64,000 nucleotides of DNA, from contig NZ_CP055263.1 of assembly GCF_014217835.1 (NCBI RefSeq), positions 124,001 through 188,000 on the forward strand. The letters run 5' to 3'. Under the pieces are notes generated by a model that saw only the letters and a list, made by a program, of their open reading frames with translations, searched no databases and was not told the origin of the DNA. The stretch comes from Metabacillus sp. KUDC1714 (GTDB lineage: Bacteria > Bacillota > Bacilli > Bacillales > Bacillaceae). Positions 6,413-16,267 of this stretch are shown one piece after another (position 1 is the stretch's first letter; each line of letters starts with the position of its first letter). Both the position numbers and the translations under genes were made by a program.

Positions 6413-8575
6413 ATGGTTAGTTCTAATGCAATCTATGTAGTAGAACTTGATCGCTGGGGTATTAAGAATGATGGAACAGATGCTTTGAATACGACGAATG
6501 GTATTAATAGTGCATTTTTATGGGCAAAAGATAATAATCTTTATACTGTTGTAGTACCAAAAGGTCAGTATCTTATTGATAAAAATTCTTCTATATTACT
6601 GAGAAGTAACACACATTATAAATTTTATGATTGTTTGTTCATTAAAGAATCAAATAATCTCACAAAATATTCTATTCTGACTTGTGATGGCATTAAAAAC
6701 GTTACAATTGAAGGTGCTACTGTAAAAGGTGATAGAGAAACTCATAATTATTCAAGTGGTGGCACTCATGAATGGGGACATGGGATTGAATGTAAAAATT
6801 CATGTTATAACATTTCAATAAAAGATTGTGAAACATTTGAATGTACTGGAGATGGAATTGTAACTTCAATGGATTTTTCTGCAATAGGTGGAGCTCAACA
6901 TCCAGGACATTTTGCAAAGGGAGATATTAATAGTCAAGGAAATATTGATAATACAAAGACCGACTTTACTACAGTTTCAAAATTTTTTGATGTTACTGGC
7001 AACTTAGTAAAATCTGTTGGATACTTTTATTATTCTGGTGATGGCTATGGTGGATATGGTACCGGAAGTAACCTCAATAAAACTGTAATAAAAGTGCATT
7101 TTTACAAAGCCGATAATACCTATCTAGGTTTTAGAAATACTCGTTCTTATGAATTTATCTATTTAGAATCATTACCCGAGGGTACAACAAAAGTAAGATT
7201 CTCATTTTTACAGAACTTCGATTTAATGAGCGGTAACTTACATTATGTCATGTGCGCTAAAATTCCGCAGTATATAAATTTTTCAAATTGTAAATCACAT
7301 AAAAATAGAAGACTAGGTGCATCAATTAATGGTGGAAGATTTGTAACATTTGATAGTTGTGAGATTTATAATAATAGCAATCCGATGAGTAAATCAACAG
7401 GTACCAATCCGGGATATGGAATCGATATTGAAGATGGTTACATGGCGAATCAAAAAATAACGATTAGAAACTGTAATATATATGACAACAGAGCAGGAGC
7501 ATTTGTCTGTATTAGCACTAGAGGAGTACATGTTGAAAATAATAAATTTAGAGGACCATTTGTTTTCTCTGGCAGTGGAGATGATTATTTTTCTTTAAAT
7601 AATATGTACTATGGTAGTATTAATGGTAGATCTATAACTAGTGGTGTTGAACAGGATGGTACATTTTGTACGTTTAGAAACGATTCTATCTTTGGCCATA
7701 CATTTAGTATTAATGGAGGAAACACCACTTTAGAGAATTGTGTATTTTCAAAATCTGGTATTCATTTTGGTGGTGAGACAACAAAAATTATTAATTGTAA
7801 GTTTACTTTCGATGATCCTGGTAAAATTGACTCATTTTCCTTCGGTAGTGAATATCTTGAAATACATGATTCGTTATTTGATATTAGAAGATGTAATCGT
7901 TGGGTAGCAACAGGGAATACTTCTGAAAATGTGCACTTTTCAAACGTGAAATTTTTAACATATGATAATGGCGGAGGAAATCTTGTAAAAACAAAAAATC
8001 TAGTTATTGAAAATTGCAAATTTATTCATAGTGGTAATAAAATAAACTATTCGTCAATAGTTGTAACCGATTCTATGCGTGTTGAAAATTCAATTTTTAA
8101 TAATCTATCACTTAGGTTTGATGGTGCAGGTTTGTTTAGTCCAACTGAAGTGTTGGCCAAAGATAATAGTTACGTTGCTCATAGTTTTATAAACAACAAA
8201 GTTATTTGGGATGCTCCTTTAGGAACAGCTGTTCATGAAGCTAGAGGACCTGGAGTTTCTTTTAGTTATATACCGAGGTTAGATATAACTAATAATACTT
8301 TTAGTGTAATAGACAAAAGTGTTGCTCTTAGTAGTATGTATACATTAAGGGTTTTTACTGAAAATTATCTAAATCTATCCGATAATACAATTGTAACAAC
8401 TAACAATTCAGGAAATAATACTAAAGGAACTCTTACTATTGACGGTGCATATAGAAAAAATGGTTCAACATTAGCTATACCAAAAACAAAATTGATTGCT
8501 CAAAATAATGAAAATATCAAGTCTAATATTGTTTTTACTCAAAATTTAAATTTACAGTTAGGTTCCAGTATTTAA
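6413..8575 (+). CDS. Parallel beta-helix protein (pectate-lyase-3/GH28-like)
   Basis: About 720 residues. The N-terminus (VVELDRWGIKNDGTDALNTT) is the cap motif of pectate-lyase-3 proteins. Then come many short Asn/Gly-rich rungs (for example VTIEGATVKG, ITIRNCNIYDN, LVIENCKF) typical of a right-handed beta-helix. Residues about 150-285 break the pattern and may be an inserted beta-sandwich. No clear signal peptide or anchor is visible, unlike most secreted lyases; phage tail-spikes share this look. AGGAGG is 1 nt before the ATG at 6401 and 13 nt before the one at 6413; neither is ideal and I prefer 6413. A polysaccharide lyase, hydrolase or epimerase acting on the eps polymer is inferred from location only. 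Confidence 0.75.
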   Translation: MVSSNAIYVVELDRWGIKNDGTDALNTTNGINSAFLWAKDNNLYTVVVPKGQYLIDKNSSILLRSNTHYKFYDCLFIKESNNLTKYSILTCDGIKNVTIEGATVKGDRETHNYSSGGTHEWGHGIECKNSCYNISIKDCETFECTGDGIVTSMDFSAIGGAQHPGHFAKGDINSQGNIDNTKTDFTTVSKFFDVTGNLVKSVGYFYYSGDGYGGYGTGSNLNKTVIKVHFYKADNTYLGFRNTRSYEFIYLESLPEGTTKVRFSFLQNFDLMSGNLHYVMCAKIPQYINFSNCKSHKNRRLGASINGGRFVTFDSCEIYNNSNPMSKSTGTNPGYGIDIEDGYMANQKITIRNCNIYDNRAGAFVCISTRGVHVENNKFRGPFVFSGSGDDYFSLNNMYYGSINGRSITSGVEQDGTFCTFRNDSIFGHTFSINGGNTTLENCVFSKSGIHFGGETTKIINCKFTFDDPGKIDSFSFGSEYLEIHDSLFDIRRCNRWVATGNTSENVHFSNVKFLTYDNGGGNLVKTKNLVIENCKFIHSGNKINYSSIVVTDSMRVENSIFNNLSLRFDGAGLFSPTEVLAKDNSYVAHSFINNKVIWDAPLGTAVHEARGPGVSFSYIPRLDITNNTFSVIDKSVALSSMYTLRVFTENYLNLSDNTIVTTNNSGNNTKGTLTIDGAYRKNGSTLAIPKTKLIAQNNENIKSNIVFTQNLNLQLGSSI

Positions 8576-8613
8576 GGAACCTAACTACTTTTCCATGAGT
8601 AAACCCTGAATAT

Positions 8614-8669
8614 TATAGTTGGGAGATGATGATATTTTATCCAAAACATTTTCTCACTCTCCCAATTAT
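8614..8669 (+). terminator. Hairpin after the beta-helix gene
   Basis: ATAGTTGGGAGA (8614-8625) pairs with TCTCCCAATTAT (8658-8669) over a 32-nt loop. There is no strong T-run, so it may be a weak terminator or a processing site. The rest of 8576-8820 shows nothing else. Confidence 0.35.
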
Positions 8670-8820
8670 AAATTATGAAAATAAAGACTGAGTTATCCAT
8701 ACAATATAATTAGTTTCAAAAAATTCTTATTTCTTCATAAGTGATATTTTTTTTGCATTCTTTTTCAATGCTTACCATTTAATCCTTTGGATCTAAACTA
8801 TATTTATTATACGGCGAAAT

Positions 8821-9877
8821 TTAAACTGAACGCTTAAAATTTATAAATTTATATCGAATCTTTTTGTTATAAAATCTACTGTATTCGTATTTTTTACCAT
8901 AAAACAAAATATTTAATATTGGTATTTTTTTTATCCCAACTCCTATTAACAATGAAATTAATACACTGAAAATCCAATTAATATACCAACTAGGATATTT
9001 ATCAAAAAATAAATAGTACACTAATCCGACTGTAATAAAACCAAATACAAAATGAAAACTTAAAATAATCAATGAATCTCTACCAATATACTTAAGTGCG
9101 CTTACTACTGAACGAACAGGAGAAATTAATACGCAACATTTTAAAACTAATATACTTCCAGAAATTCCACCTAGGTAGAACAATATGATATTGTTGTATT
9201 CTCTAGTATTCATATCAACTGGAGGATTAATAAGAATAGAAATCATGAATATAACAGTTAATAAAATTGTAAAAGAGCTAAATAATCTAACTCTTTTTTC
9301 TATTATTTTGTGTTCTTTGAATTTATAACCAATAAATAAAAAGAGTTGTGAAACCAGTGCAATATCTAAACCCCACGGTAAGTATATAATTTTACTAATA
9401 ATAAAACCAATTATCCCCAATAACAAATAAAATAAAGTTTGAAAAAATATATTAAATCTTTGTATATGTTTATATGTAAAACAAAATACTACTTGCGAAC
9501 AAAATAAGCAAACCAAAAACCATACGGGAATATTCACCAACCATTCACCATTACCATATAGAATTCCAAATAACTGGTTATTCAAATTAACATTACCTCG
9601 GCCTAAATACTGTAAAAGAAATGTGAAAAATAAAGAAAAAATCCCCGCAGAGAAATAAGGAACAAGTAAAGTCCAAAATCGATTTGATATTAGCTTACTA
9701 ATATTGTTAATATACTTTGTAGTGCTAAATAAATAACCTGGATACTAAAAAAAATAAAGGCATCCGGAAATATTTTAAGAAACCATTTAACCATACTGGA
9801 GCCTCAGTATGTCCAACTACAACTAATAATATCGTAATTCCCCTTACTATATCAATTGTTTCTAATCTTTTCGTCAT
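8821..9877 (-). pseudogene. Acyltransferase family 3, frameshifted
   Basis: A membrane O-acyltransferase of the kind that decorates polysaccharides. The 5' part (ATG at 9877) reads MTKRLETIDIVRGITILLVV with the catalytic-type VVGHTE and RMPLFFLVS. It then hits TAG at 9725-9727. One base too many near 9736-9741 (the CC in TATCCAGG) breaks the expected LVSGYLF; removing it restores an open frame of about 350 residues to the stop at 8821. The 254-residue 3' frame alone starts at an internal Met and lacks the catalytic region. It lies beyond a terminator, separate from the main eps genes. A sequencing error is possible. Confidence 0.8.
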
Positions 9878-9950
9878 ATTGTAATTTTCCTATTCTATAA
9901 TTATTTTACTATTTCAAAACATTCCCAATAATAATTAAGAGTATACTGAA

Positions 9951-9998
9951 AAAAGGTCGAAAACCTCTAGTTCTAATCAGAGGTTTTCGACCTTTTTT
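9951..9998. terminator. Strong bidirectional intrinsic terminator
   Basis: An 18-bp near-perfect stem, AAAAGGTCGAAAACCTCT with its complement at 9979-9996, a 10-nt loop, and T-runs in both directions. On the minus strand it directly follows a TAG codon at 9999-10001, so it was the terminator of the gene whose 3' remnant lies at 9999-10112. It would stop transcription leaving the flippase gene before the acyltransferase. Confidence 0.85.
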
Positions 9999-10112
9999 CT
10001 ACTTTAGATTAAAATCAGGTGAATGTGAAACAAAATAGTCTTTCACTACGTCTGACAATCCTTTCTTAGTTTCATTGTCATTTAGCACATTTGTATTTTT
10101 GGGACTAGCATC
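9999..10112 (-). pseudogene. 3' remnant of an unknown gene
   Basis: A frame with no start codon of its own encodes 37 residues, DASPKNTNVLNDNETKKGLS followed by DVVKDYFVSHSPDFNLK, then TAG and immediately an intrinsic terminator. It overlaps the end of the flippase gene in another frame. Protein-like composition and the adjoining terminator suggest the true C-terminus of a gene whose front was lost when the polysaccharide block was exchanged. I do not recognise the family. Confidence 0.4.
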
Positions 10113-11646
10113 GTACAGATTTAAACTTTTTCTTAATACTTGATAAATTACTAAGAAAAATATCTTTTATATATATAAATTCTTCACTTCTATAAAAGAT
10201 TATTAAGTAGAAGGAATTAGCAATAAACAAACAGACAGTTCCCCTAAGGACTAATGTTAATAAAGTATTTTCAGTTAAAAGATTACTACAGATATAATTA
10301 GTGATATAGCACATAATAATAGTTAATAAGAAATAGTAAATATATTTAATAAAATAAGGAGTAACATGCTTATTAAATATATTTCTATAAACCAGCCGCG
10401 GACCTATCCAAAAGACACTTAAAGTACTAATAGTTGTACCTAAAAATATACCAAATAAACCAAATATCCTTACAAACACAATGGATAAAATTAAGTTAAT
10501 AAAAGCACCTATCAATGGAATATATTTATCCTGTACAAATATTCCTCCTTTTGCTTTAAAAGTAAAAATTGATGATCTCATACCTGTTAAGTAAAAGTTA
10601 ATTAATAATATTATTAATATATATTTATCTAATAGAAGCCCTTTTCCAAGCCACCAATTAATAAAAGGTTCCAACAAATTAAATAAGAATATAGTACTAA
10701 TTGAATAGACCCAAAAGTTTACTAAATAAACTGTTTTAAATACTGCATACCTTTTTTCCGTATTTTCAGTAGCAATTAAATTCCCAACACTTGCACCAAT
10801 ACCATTTAATATGGGAGATAATAGGGAATTTAATTGTCCAATTATCATTGTATAATTTGAATAAATACCTACTGTAGCAATTCCAATGAAAGCAGATATC
10901 AAAATATTATCTGTACCAAGTAAGACAAAACCACCAATATTATGTAAAAATAATGCTTTAATATTTTTAATTAAACCCGCTTTTTCTTCTTTATTTATTG
11001 AATATTTTACGTTTGTTTTTAAATAAGAATATTTTCTTTCTACGACCATTCCATTATAAACTGTTTGAATAATGTATATTATTAATTCAATTGTTAAATA
11101 GAATATGAAATTTTGAGTTTCAATTAATACTAAAATTTTTGCAACTGTTGTAATTACTTGGAATATGATATTTATTCGAGCAAGTATATATTCCTTTTGA
11201 TCTGCATTAATCAATGCTACTCTATGTGCATTCAAATAATAAATAATATTTTTAGCTACAAATAGAAAGTATATTATTGAGAAAGATAAATCTATCTCGT
11301 TTATATTAATTAACTTTTCTAAAAATGGATAGAGCCCAATACTTAAGATAGTAATAATAATAACTATTATTATATACGCCTTTTTATATAACTGTACCAA
11401 TGCAATTATTTTAGGAGTATCTTTTTCAGCTAATGGCTTATATAAAAAAAATACTATACTAGCACCTATTCCACTTTCCACCAATGCGAGTAAGGATATA
11501 ACATTGGTTAGTAAACCATTTATACCTAAGTACTCTATTCCTAAACTATCCAAAAACACTTTGCGAGACACAAATCCTAAAAATATTAAGATGAGTTGTC
11601 CTAGTATGCTAACAAAAATATTTTTAAGTGAATTATTTATTCTCAT
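10105..11646 (-). CDS. Polysaccharide flippase (Wzx/EpsK-like)
   Basis: A 513-residue integral membrane protein with about 12-14 hydrophobic segments, of the MATE/MOP-type oligosaccharide flippase group. It starts MRINNSLKNIFVSILGQLILIFLGF, typical of PST proteins. It would move the undecaprenyl-linked repeat unit across the membrane for assembly. It is the last intact gene of the main eps run; the preceding glycosyltransferase ends 2 nt before its ATG. It is quite AT-rich, as are the variable glycosyltransferase genes upstream. Confidence 0.88.
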   Translation of the reverse strand: MRINNSLKNIFVSILGQLILIFLGFVSRKVFLDSLGIEYLGINGLLTNVISLLALVESGIGASIVFFLYKPLAEKDTPKIIALVQLYKKAYIIIVIIITILSIGLYPFLEKLININEIDLSFSIIYFLFVAKNIIYYLNAHRVALINADQKEYILARINIIFQVITTVAKILVLIETQNFIFYLTIELIIYIIQTVYNGMVVERKYSYLKTNVKYSINKEEKAGLIKNIKALFLHNIGGFVLLGTDNILISAFIGIATVGIYSNYTMIIGQLNSLLSPILNGIGASVGNLIATENTEKRYAVFKTVYLVNFWVYSISTIFLFNLLEPFINWWLGKGLLLDKYILIILLINFYLTGMRSSIFTFKAKGGIFVQDKYIPLIGAFINLILSIVFVRIFGLFGIFLGTTISTLSVFWIGPRLVYRNIFNKHVTPYFIKYIYYFLLTIIMCYITNYICSNLLTENTLLTLVLRGTVCLFIANSFYLIIFYRSEEFIYIKDIFLSNLSSIKKKFKSVRC

Positions 11647-11648
11647 TT

Positions 11649-12680
11649 TTAACTAGCCTTATTTATAAAAAATTGTAATTTAAGTTTGAATTTTATAAAG
11701 TATAGACAAATTTTTTCATTTTTAATATTGCAAATAATTTTTAATAAATTCAGATAAAGTGAAGATGTTTTAATATAGTTAAGGTCACTTTTAAATTCTT
11801 CATTTCCTAGAATATCCGATATTATTTTATATTTTTGATTTTGAGATAAATCACTATTTACAATTTCCTGTAAATAAGACAAAACAACTCTCGAAAAATG
11901 TTCTCTAATATTATTGATATATCTATCTAAACTATATTTTTTACTCAGAGCTATCAAAAAATTTTTATTATCAAAAGCGTATATATGTAGATCACTTCTA
12001 ATTTTATTTGTTAATGAATCTCTTTCTCTTATGAAGTAATTGTATAATGGCTGCTCTATATAAACTAGGTTATTAATTATTGTTAATAATGTGAAATTTA
12101 ATCTTGCGTCCTCACTATGACTCTTTTCAGTATCAAACTTTATGTTATTGGAATAGAACAATGATTTTTTATAAAGCTTATTAAAAATTGGCATTAAACT
12201 GTATGTTTTATTATTTAAGATTGATGGTATTATTTGTTTCTCTATCTTATGTTTATCAAAAATAATATTTGCATCTTTCATTATGGAAGATATAGCTTCG
12301 GTATTATTAACTAAGTTAATTGTTTTAAAAGGACAAACAACTATATCAGCATTATGCTCTAAAGAATGTTTTAGTAATATTTCATACATATTAGGTTCAA
12401 TCGTGTCATCTGCATCTACAAAGGCAATAAATTCACCTTGCGCTAATTTAATTCCTGCGTTTCGTGCTGAAGAAGGGCCCGAATTTTTATTATGAAGTAC
12501 TTTAACTCTATCATCTTTTTCAGCAAATTCATTACATATTTCTCCAGATTTATCAGTTGATCCATCATTTATTAGAATGAGTTCAATGTCTTTATAAGTT
12601 TGCTCTAAAATCGAACTAATACAGTTAGGTAAAAATTCATCTACATTGTATACTGGCACAATCACACTTATTTTAGACAT
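11649..12680 (-). CDS. Glycosyltransferase family 2
   Basis: A 343-residue GT-A glycosyltransferase. The N-terminus MSKISVIVPVYNVDEFLPNC, the LINDGSTDKSGEI nucleotide site and FVDADDTIEP (DxD metal site) are all present. It adds one sugar to the lipid-linked repeat unit on the cytoplasmic face; donor and acceptor cannot be read from sequence. It is similar in plan to the GT2 at 17452-18489 and belongs to the same tandem set. Confidence 0.9.
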   Translation of the reverse strand: MSKISVIVPVYNVDEFLPNCISSILEQTYKDIELILINDGSTDKSGEICNEFAEKDDRVKVLHNKNSGPSSARNAGIKLAQGEFIAFVDADDTIEPNMYEILLKHSLEHNADIVVCPFKTINLVNNTEAISSIMKDANIIFDKHKIEKQIIPSILNNKTYSLMPIFNKLYKKSLFYSNNIKFDTEKSHSEDARLNFTLLTIINNLVYIEQPLYNYFIRERDSLTNKIRSDLHIYAFDNKNFLIALSKKYSLDRYINNIREHFSRVVLSYLQEIVNSDLSQNQKYKIISDILGNEEFKSDLNYIKTSSLYLNLLKIICNIKNEKICLYFIKFKLKLQFFINKAS

Positions 12681-12700
12681 ATTTTTCCCTTCCTTAATAA

Positions 12701-13891
12701 TTATTTAGCGTAGTAATAAAATCTATCTAAAGGTCTCTTAGATAATTTACTATCATTTTTTAGATTAGTTTCAAATATTATTCTTAAATTTGTATTTTCA
12801 ATTAATTTAACCACACCATTATAAATATCATTTTCATTTATATCTACAATTAAACCGGTTCTGCCATGATCTATCTGTTCTTTAGCTCCTGAGAAATTAG
12901 TGGTTACAATAGGCTTATTTAAGCACTTAGCTTCAGCTAAAGTTATACAGAACCCTTCATGTCTAGATGGTTGAACATATATATCACACTCATCTAAATA
13001 TCGATAAGGATTAGGATCAGACCCTAAAAGTACAAAGTTATTTTTCAGATTGTAATCGTTTATTAATTGTTCGTATTTTTTACGAGAATTTCCATCTCCA
13101 ATACAATACCATTTTATGTTATATCCATTCTTAATTAATCTTGATAACACTTTTATTGCCAAATCTTGACCTTTTTCAGATGTTAATCTTCCAATTGTTA
13201 AAATTCTAATTCCTTTAAAATTATCTAAAAATCCATTAGCGCTTTTCATTTCTTTATATATCAAACGCTGTGAAACTATATTTTGAATTACCTCTGTTTT
13301 ATCCTTCAAAGAAGGTAATAATTTAATAAACTTTTCCCTAGCTTGTTGAGATACAATAAAAATTTTATCGAATTTTTTATACATTTTATATTCATAATCT
13401 GCATTGAAAGCTATCTTTGAAACATCGAAATGAACCCATTGAAATTTTTTCTTTGCCTTTATTTTATTTAATACAAAATAGGAAATTAGATCCATAGGAC
13501 CAGCATAAGCGATAGCAATATCATAGTTGATATCATCAGATTGTATGTCTTTTAAAATATAATTAAAAAAAGTACTTCTATTTCTTAATAACTTTGATAA
13601 ATAATAAGAAAAGAATAACTGAATTGCTTTATGAAACTTATTTTGTCTTATGTAAGTTTTAATGTTCTGATTTGGGGCATTGTTATATAGATCTTTTATA
13701 TTTTTATATTCCGTTAAGTATTTAACATTTACTCCACTGGGAATGTAATTTAAAAAGCCTCCATATTTCTCTAAAAGAAGTAGTGTAATATCATACTTAT
13801 CTGTCGGTATTTCTGATATCATATTCAGTAAAGCTTTCTCTGTTCCACCTATATTCATATTTATGATCATAAATATTATCTTCTTTTTCAC
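12701..13891 (-). CDS. Glycosyltransferase family 4
   Basis: About 396 residues, GT-B fold. NIGGTEKALLNM (acceptor side) and, in the C-terminal domain, ILTIGRLTSEKGQDLAIKV and the E-x7-E-type site SRHEGFCITLAEA mark the retaining GT4 family. I chose the GTG at 13891 because GGAGG sits 6 nt upstream; the longer frame from 13924 would include that ribosome site as coding. It is a clear paralogue of the GT4 proteins at 16268-17455 and 18532-19728. Sugar specificity is unknown. Confidence 0.88.
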   Translation of the reverse strand: MKKKIIFMIINMNIGGTEKALLNMISEIPTDKYDITLLLLEKYGGFLNYIPSGVNVKYLTEYKNIKDLYNNAPNQNIKTYIRQNKFHKAIQLFFSYYLSKLLRNRSTFFNYILKDIQSDDINYDIAIAYAGPMDLISYFVLNKIKAKKKFQWVHFDVSKIAFNADYEYKMYKKFDKIFIVSQQAREKFIKLLPSLKDKTEVIQNIVSQRLIYKEMKSANGFLDNFKGIRILTIGRLTSEKGQDLAIKVLSRLIKNGYNIKWYCIGDGNSRKKYEQLINDYNLKNNFVLLGSDPNPYRYLDECDIYVQPSRHEGFCITLAEAKCLNKPIVTTNFSGAKEQIDHGRTGLIVDINENDIYNGVVKLIENTNLRIIFETNLKNDSKLSKRPLDRFYYYAK

Positions 13892-14015
13892 ATTTATCCT
13901 CCACACTATTAACACACTCTTCATAAAATTCCTATTATGTTCAAAGTGAATAGTATATTTTTTAACTTAGTCACATAATCAAAATATATTAACCTATTGT
14001 TAGTTATTCAATCGA

Positions 14016-15107
14016 CTAAGAATAACCTAAATGTATATCTAGACTTTTGAATTGTTCTTCTGCCTTTTTTAAAACTACTCTATTTTCTATTTTATTTTCT
14101 TTAAAAATTACTGTTTCAACATCAAGTTCTTGAATATTTTTAATATAACAATAGTTACTCTCGGTATTTAAATTTAAATCTCTAAGGACGTTATACGTTT
14201 TTTCGCTATATATAATTGAAAATACATTTAAATCAAATAAAATTCCTAATATTATAGAATGAAATCTGGTCCCAACTATTACTTCACAAGTTTTAAATTG
14301 ATTTAAAAATTCATCAATATCTCCATCATAATTTATAACTTTAATATTATTACTATTTTTAACTTTGCTTTTAATATAATTGCTAATTCTTAAATCACCT
14401 TCATTTTCACAAAAAGAAAATAATTTTATACTATAGCCAACATCAATAAATTTTTCAATTAACTCTATCACTTTTTTATTATAATTATTGTAGAATTCCT
14501 GAAGGTTCTTTCTTTTTTCTATATCTATTAGTGATATACCGACAACTTTTTCTTTTTTATTACTAGATTTAGTTTCCAGATTAAATACTACATCAGGTGA
14601 GACCCTTACATTATTTAGATCATTAAATAAATTATAAGAGTATTTATCTCTAAAACAAATATCATCGAATTTATTGAAAAACTCTTTATGTTTTTCAATA
14701 AATGTATCATCAGTAAATGGCCCAAAGTTTGATCCAATTATAAAGGTTTGTTTGTTTAACTCCTTGAATTTATTCGGTAAATACTCCCTATGCTTTAACT
14801 TTTCTTCCCACGAAGGGAATTCCATAAATATTGACCCACCGATTATCAAATATGCATCATATTTTTTGTATTTCAATAATATGTCGTTTATTTTATAAAA
14901 TAAATTAATTTCTCTTTTCCCTATATTTAAACTTAAAGACTTAATAATTTTAACTTTATTATATCGCGAAAATATTTCCTTATAACTTTTATCTGAAGTT
15001 AACAAATACCATTCTACATCCGGATACCTGTCAAATAATACTTTTAAAAATAAATCGTCTCCTAAGTTCTTTGCAAAATAAGCGTTAACTAAAATTTTTT
15101 TTTTCAC
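14016..15107 (-). CDS. Polysaccharide pyruvyl transferase-like protein (distal copy)
   Basis: About 363 residues of the polysaccharide pyruvyl transferase family (EpsI/EpsO/CsaB-like), which transfer pyruvate from phosphoenolpyruvate to sugar hydroxyls as a ketal. It has NLGDDLFLKVLFDRYP at the N-terminus, FRDKYSYNLF mid-protein and VGTRFHSIIL near the C-terminus, where the conserved RFH is visible. The GTG at 15107 is preceded by GAGGAG at 6 nt; the longer frame to 15140 encodes that site and is less likely. It is a tandem paralogue of the next gene upstream (15157-16254). Confidence 0.82.
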   Translation of the reverse strand: MKKKILVNAYFAKNLGDDLFLKVLFDRYPDVEWYLLTSDKSYKEIFSRYNKVKIIKSLSLNIGKREINLFYKINDILLKYKKYDAYLIIGGSIFMEFPSWEEKLKHREYLPNKFKELNKQTFIIGSNFGPFTDDTFIEKHKEFFNKFDDICFRDKYSYNLFNDLNNVRVSPDVVFNLETKSSNKKEKVVGISLIDIEKRKNLQEFYNNYNKKVIELIEKFIDVGYSIKLFSFCENEGDLRISNYIKSKVKNSNNIKVINYDGDIDEFLNQFKTCEVIVGTRFHSIILGILFDLNVFSIIYSEKTYNVLRDLNLNTESNYCYIKNIQELDVETVIFKENKIENRVVLKKAEEQFKSLDIHLGYS

Positions 15108-15156
15108 AAATTGCTCCTCTTTTCTGTTCCTCATTTTCATAGAGCTGCATTTAATA

Positions 15157-16254
15157 TTATTTATTTATTAATTTCTCAAGAACAATGAATTGTTTTTTAG
15201 ATTCTTGTGAAACCTCACTTAAGTTCACTTTATTATTAATTGACTTAGTAAAAGTTGCTTCATCATACTGTGTATGTAGGTTATTCATATTGACTAAAAT
15301 ACCATCTAGTTTTATATCTTTTAACATATTCGTAGTTTTCTCACTGTATATTATTGGTATTACTCCTATCCCCAGTAAGATTGCCAGGATGTTAGCATGA
15401 AATCTTGCAGCGATAAATATAGTAAAAGAAGCCATTAATGTAATAGCTTCTTTTAAATTCCCTTTATACTCATAGATAGATACTTTTTTTAGTATTTCAG
15501 AAGATAGATTAGATTTAATTTCATTGATAACCTTTAAATCTCCCTCGTGTTCACAAAAAGACATTAAACAGCATTCATATCCCTTATTCACAAAAATTTC
15601 TATCGCTCTTACTGTACTTCTAATATAGTCATCATGAAATTTCGATAACCCTTGTTTATGTCTTACATCTATTATTGAAAATCCAATCCTCTTTTTATCT
15701 GTAACAGTCAAATATTCACTAACATCCATTTGAAATACAATATCTGGTGCATATCTTACTTGTGGAAAACTTTTAAATAAATTATACGAATACAAATCTC
15801 TAAAACAAACATCGTCACAAAGTTCAAAGATTTCTTTGTAATCATTGAGAAATACTTCTGACTTAAATGGACCAAAATTCGCCCCAAGAACAAATACTGA
15901 TTTCCCTCGATTCTTAAATTCCTTAACCATTTTCAATCGATCTTGATATAATGTATGATGATATTCTTCTTCTCTGAAAATAGAACCACCTATAAATAGT
16001 ATAGCATCATGTTCCTCCGCTACTTTCTCATAGTTTGTTATCGAATCAGATAGTCTAAGTCGCTGCCCTATTTTATTAAAAAAAGAATATTTCCTTCTCT
16101 TTACATTATTATAATTCGAGAGAAATTCGTCATAATTATTACCCAGGTAGTTAACTGTAAATTCACAATTGGGGAATTTAGTTGCTAGGATATCTAAGAA
16201 TAAATCATCCCCAAAATTAAATTGCAAATAAATATCCACAAATACCTTTTTCAT
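15157..16254 (-). CDS. Polysaccharide pyruvyl transferase-like protein (proximal copy)
   Basis: About 365 residues, same family as the neighbour at 14016-15107: FNFGDDLFLDILATKFPN, FRDLYSYNLFKSFPQVRYAPDIVF, and AARFHANILAI with the RFH signature. The ATG at 16254 follows AAGGTGG; four extra codons upstream overlap that site. Two adjacent family members suggest either two modified sugars per repeat or diverged roles. Pyruvate ketals would add negative charge to the polymer. Confidence 0.82.
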   Translation of the reverse strand: MKKVFVDIYLQFNFGDDLFLDILATKFPNCEFTVNYLGNNYDEFLSNYNNVKRRKYSFFNKIGQRLRLSDSITNYEKVAEEHDAILFIGGSIFREEEYHHTLYQDRLKMVKEFKNRGKSVFVLGANFGPFKSEVFLNDYKEIFELCDDVCFRDLYSYNLFKSFPQVRYAPDIVFQMDVSEYLTVTDKKRIGFSIIDVRHKQGLSKFHDDYIRSTVRAIEIFVNKGYECCLMSFCEHEGDLKVINEIKSNLSSEILKKVSIYEYKGNLKEAITLMASFTIFIAARFHANILAILLGIGVIPIIYSEKTTNMLKDIKLDGILVNMNNLHTQYDEATFTKSINNKVNLSEVSQESKKQFIVLEKLINK

Positions 16255-16267
16255 TTTATTCACCACC

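Noticed and set aside
6413..8575. Prophage region around the beta-helix gene
   Set aside because: No other phage gene, integrase or attachment site is nearby.
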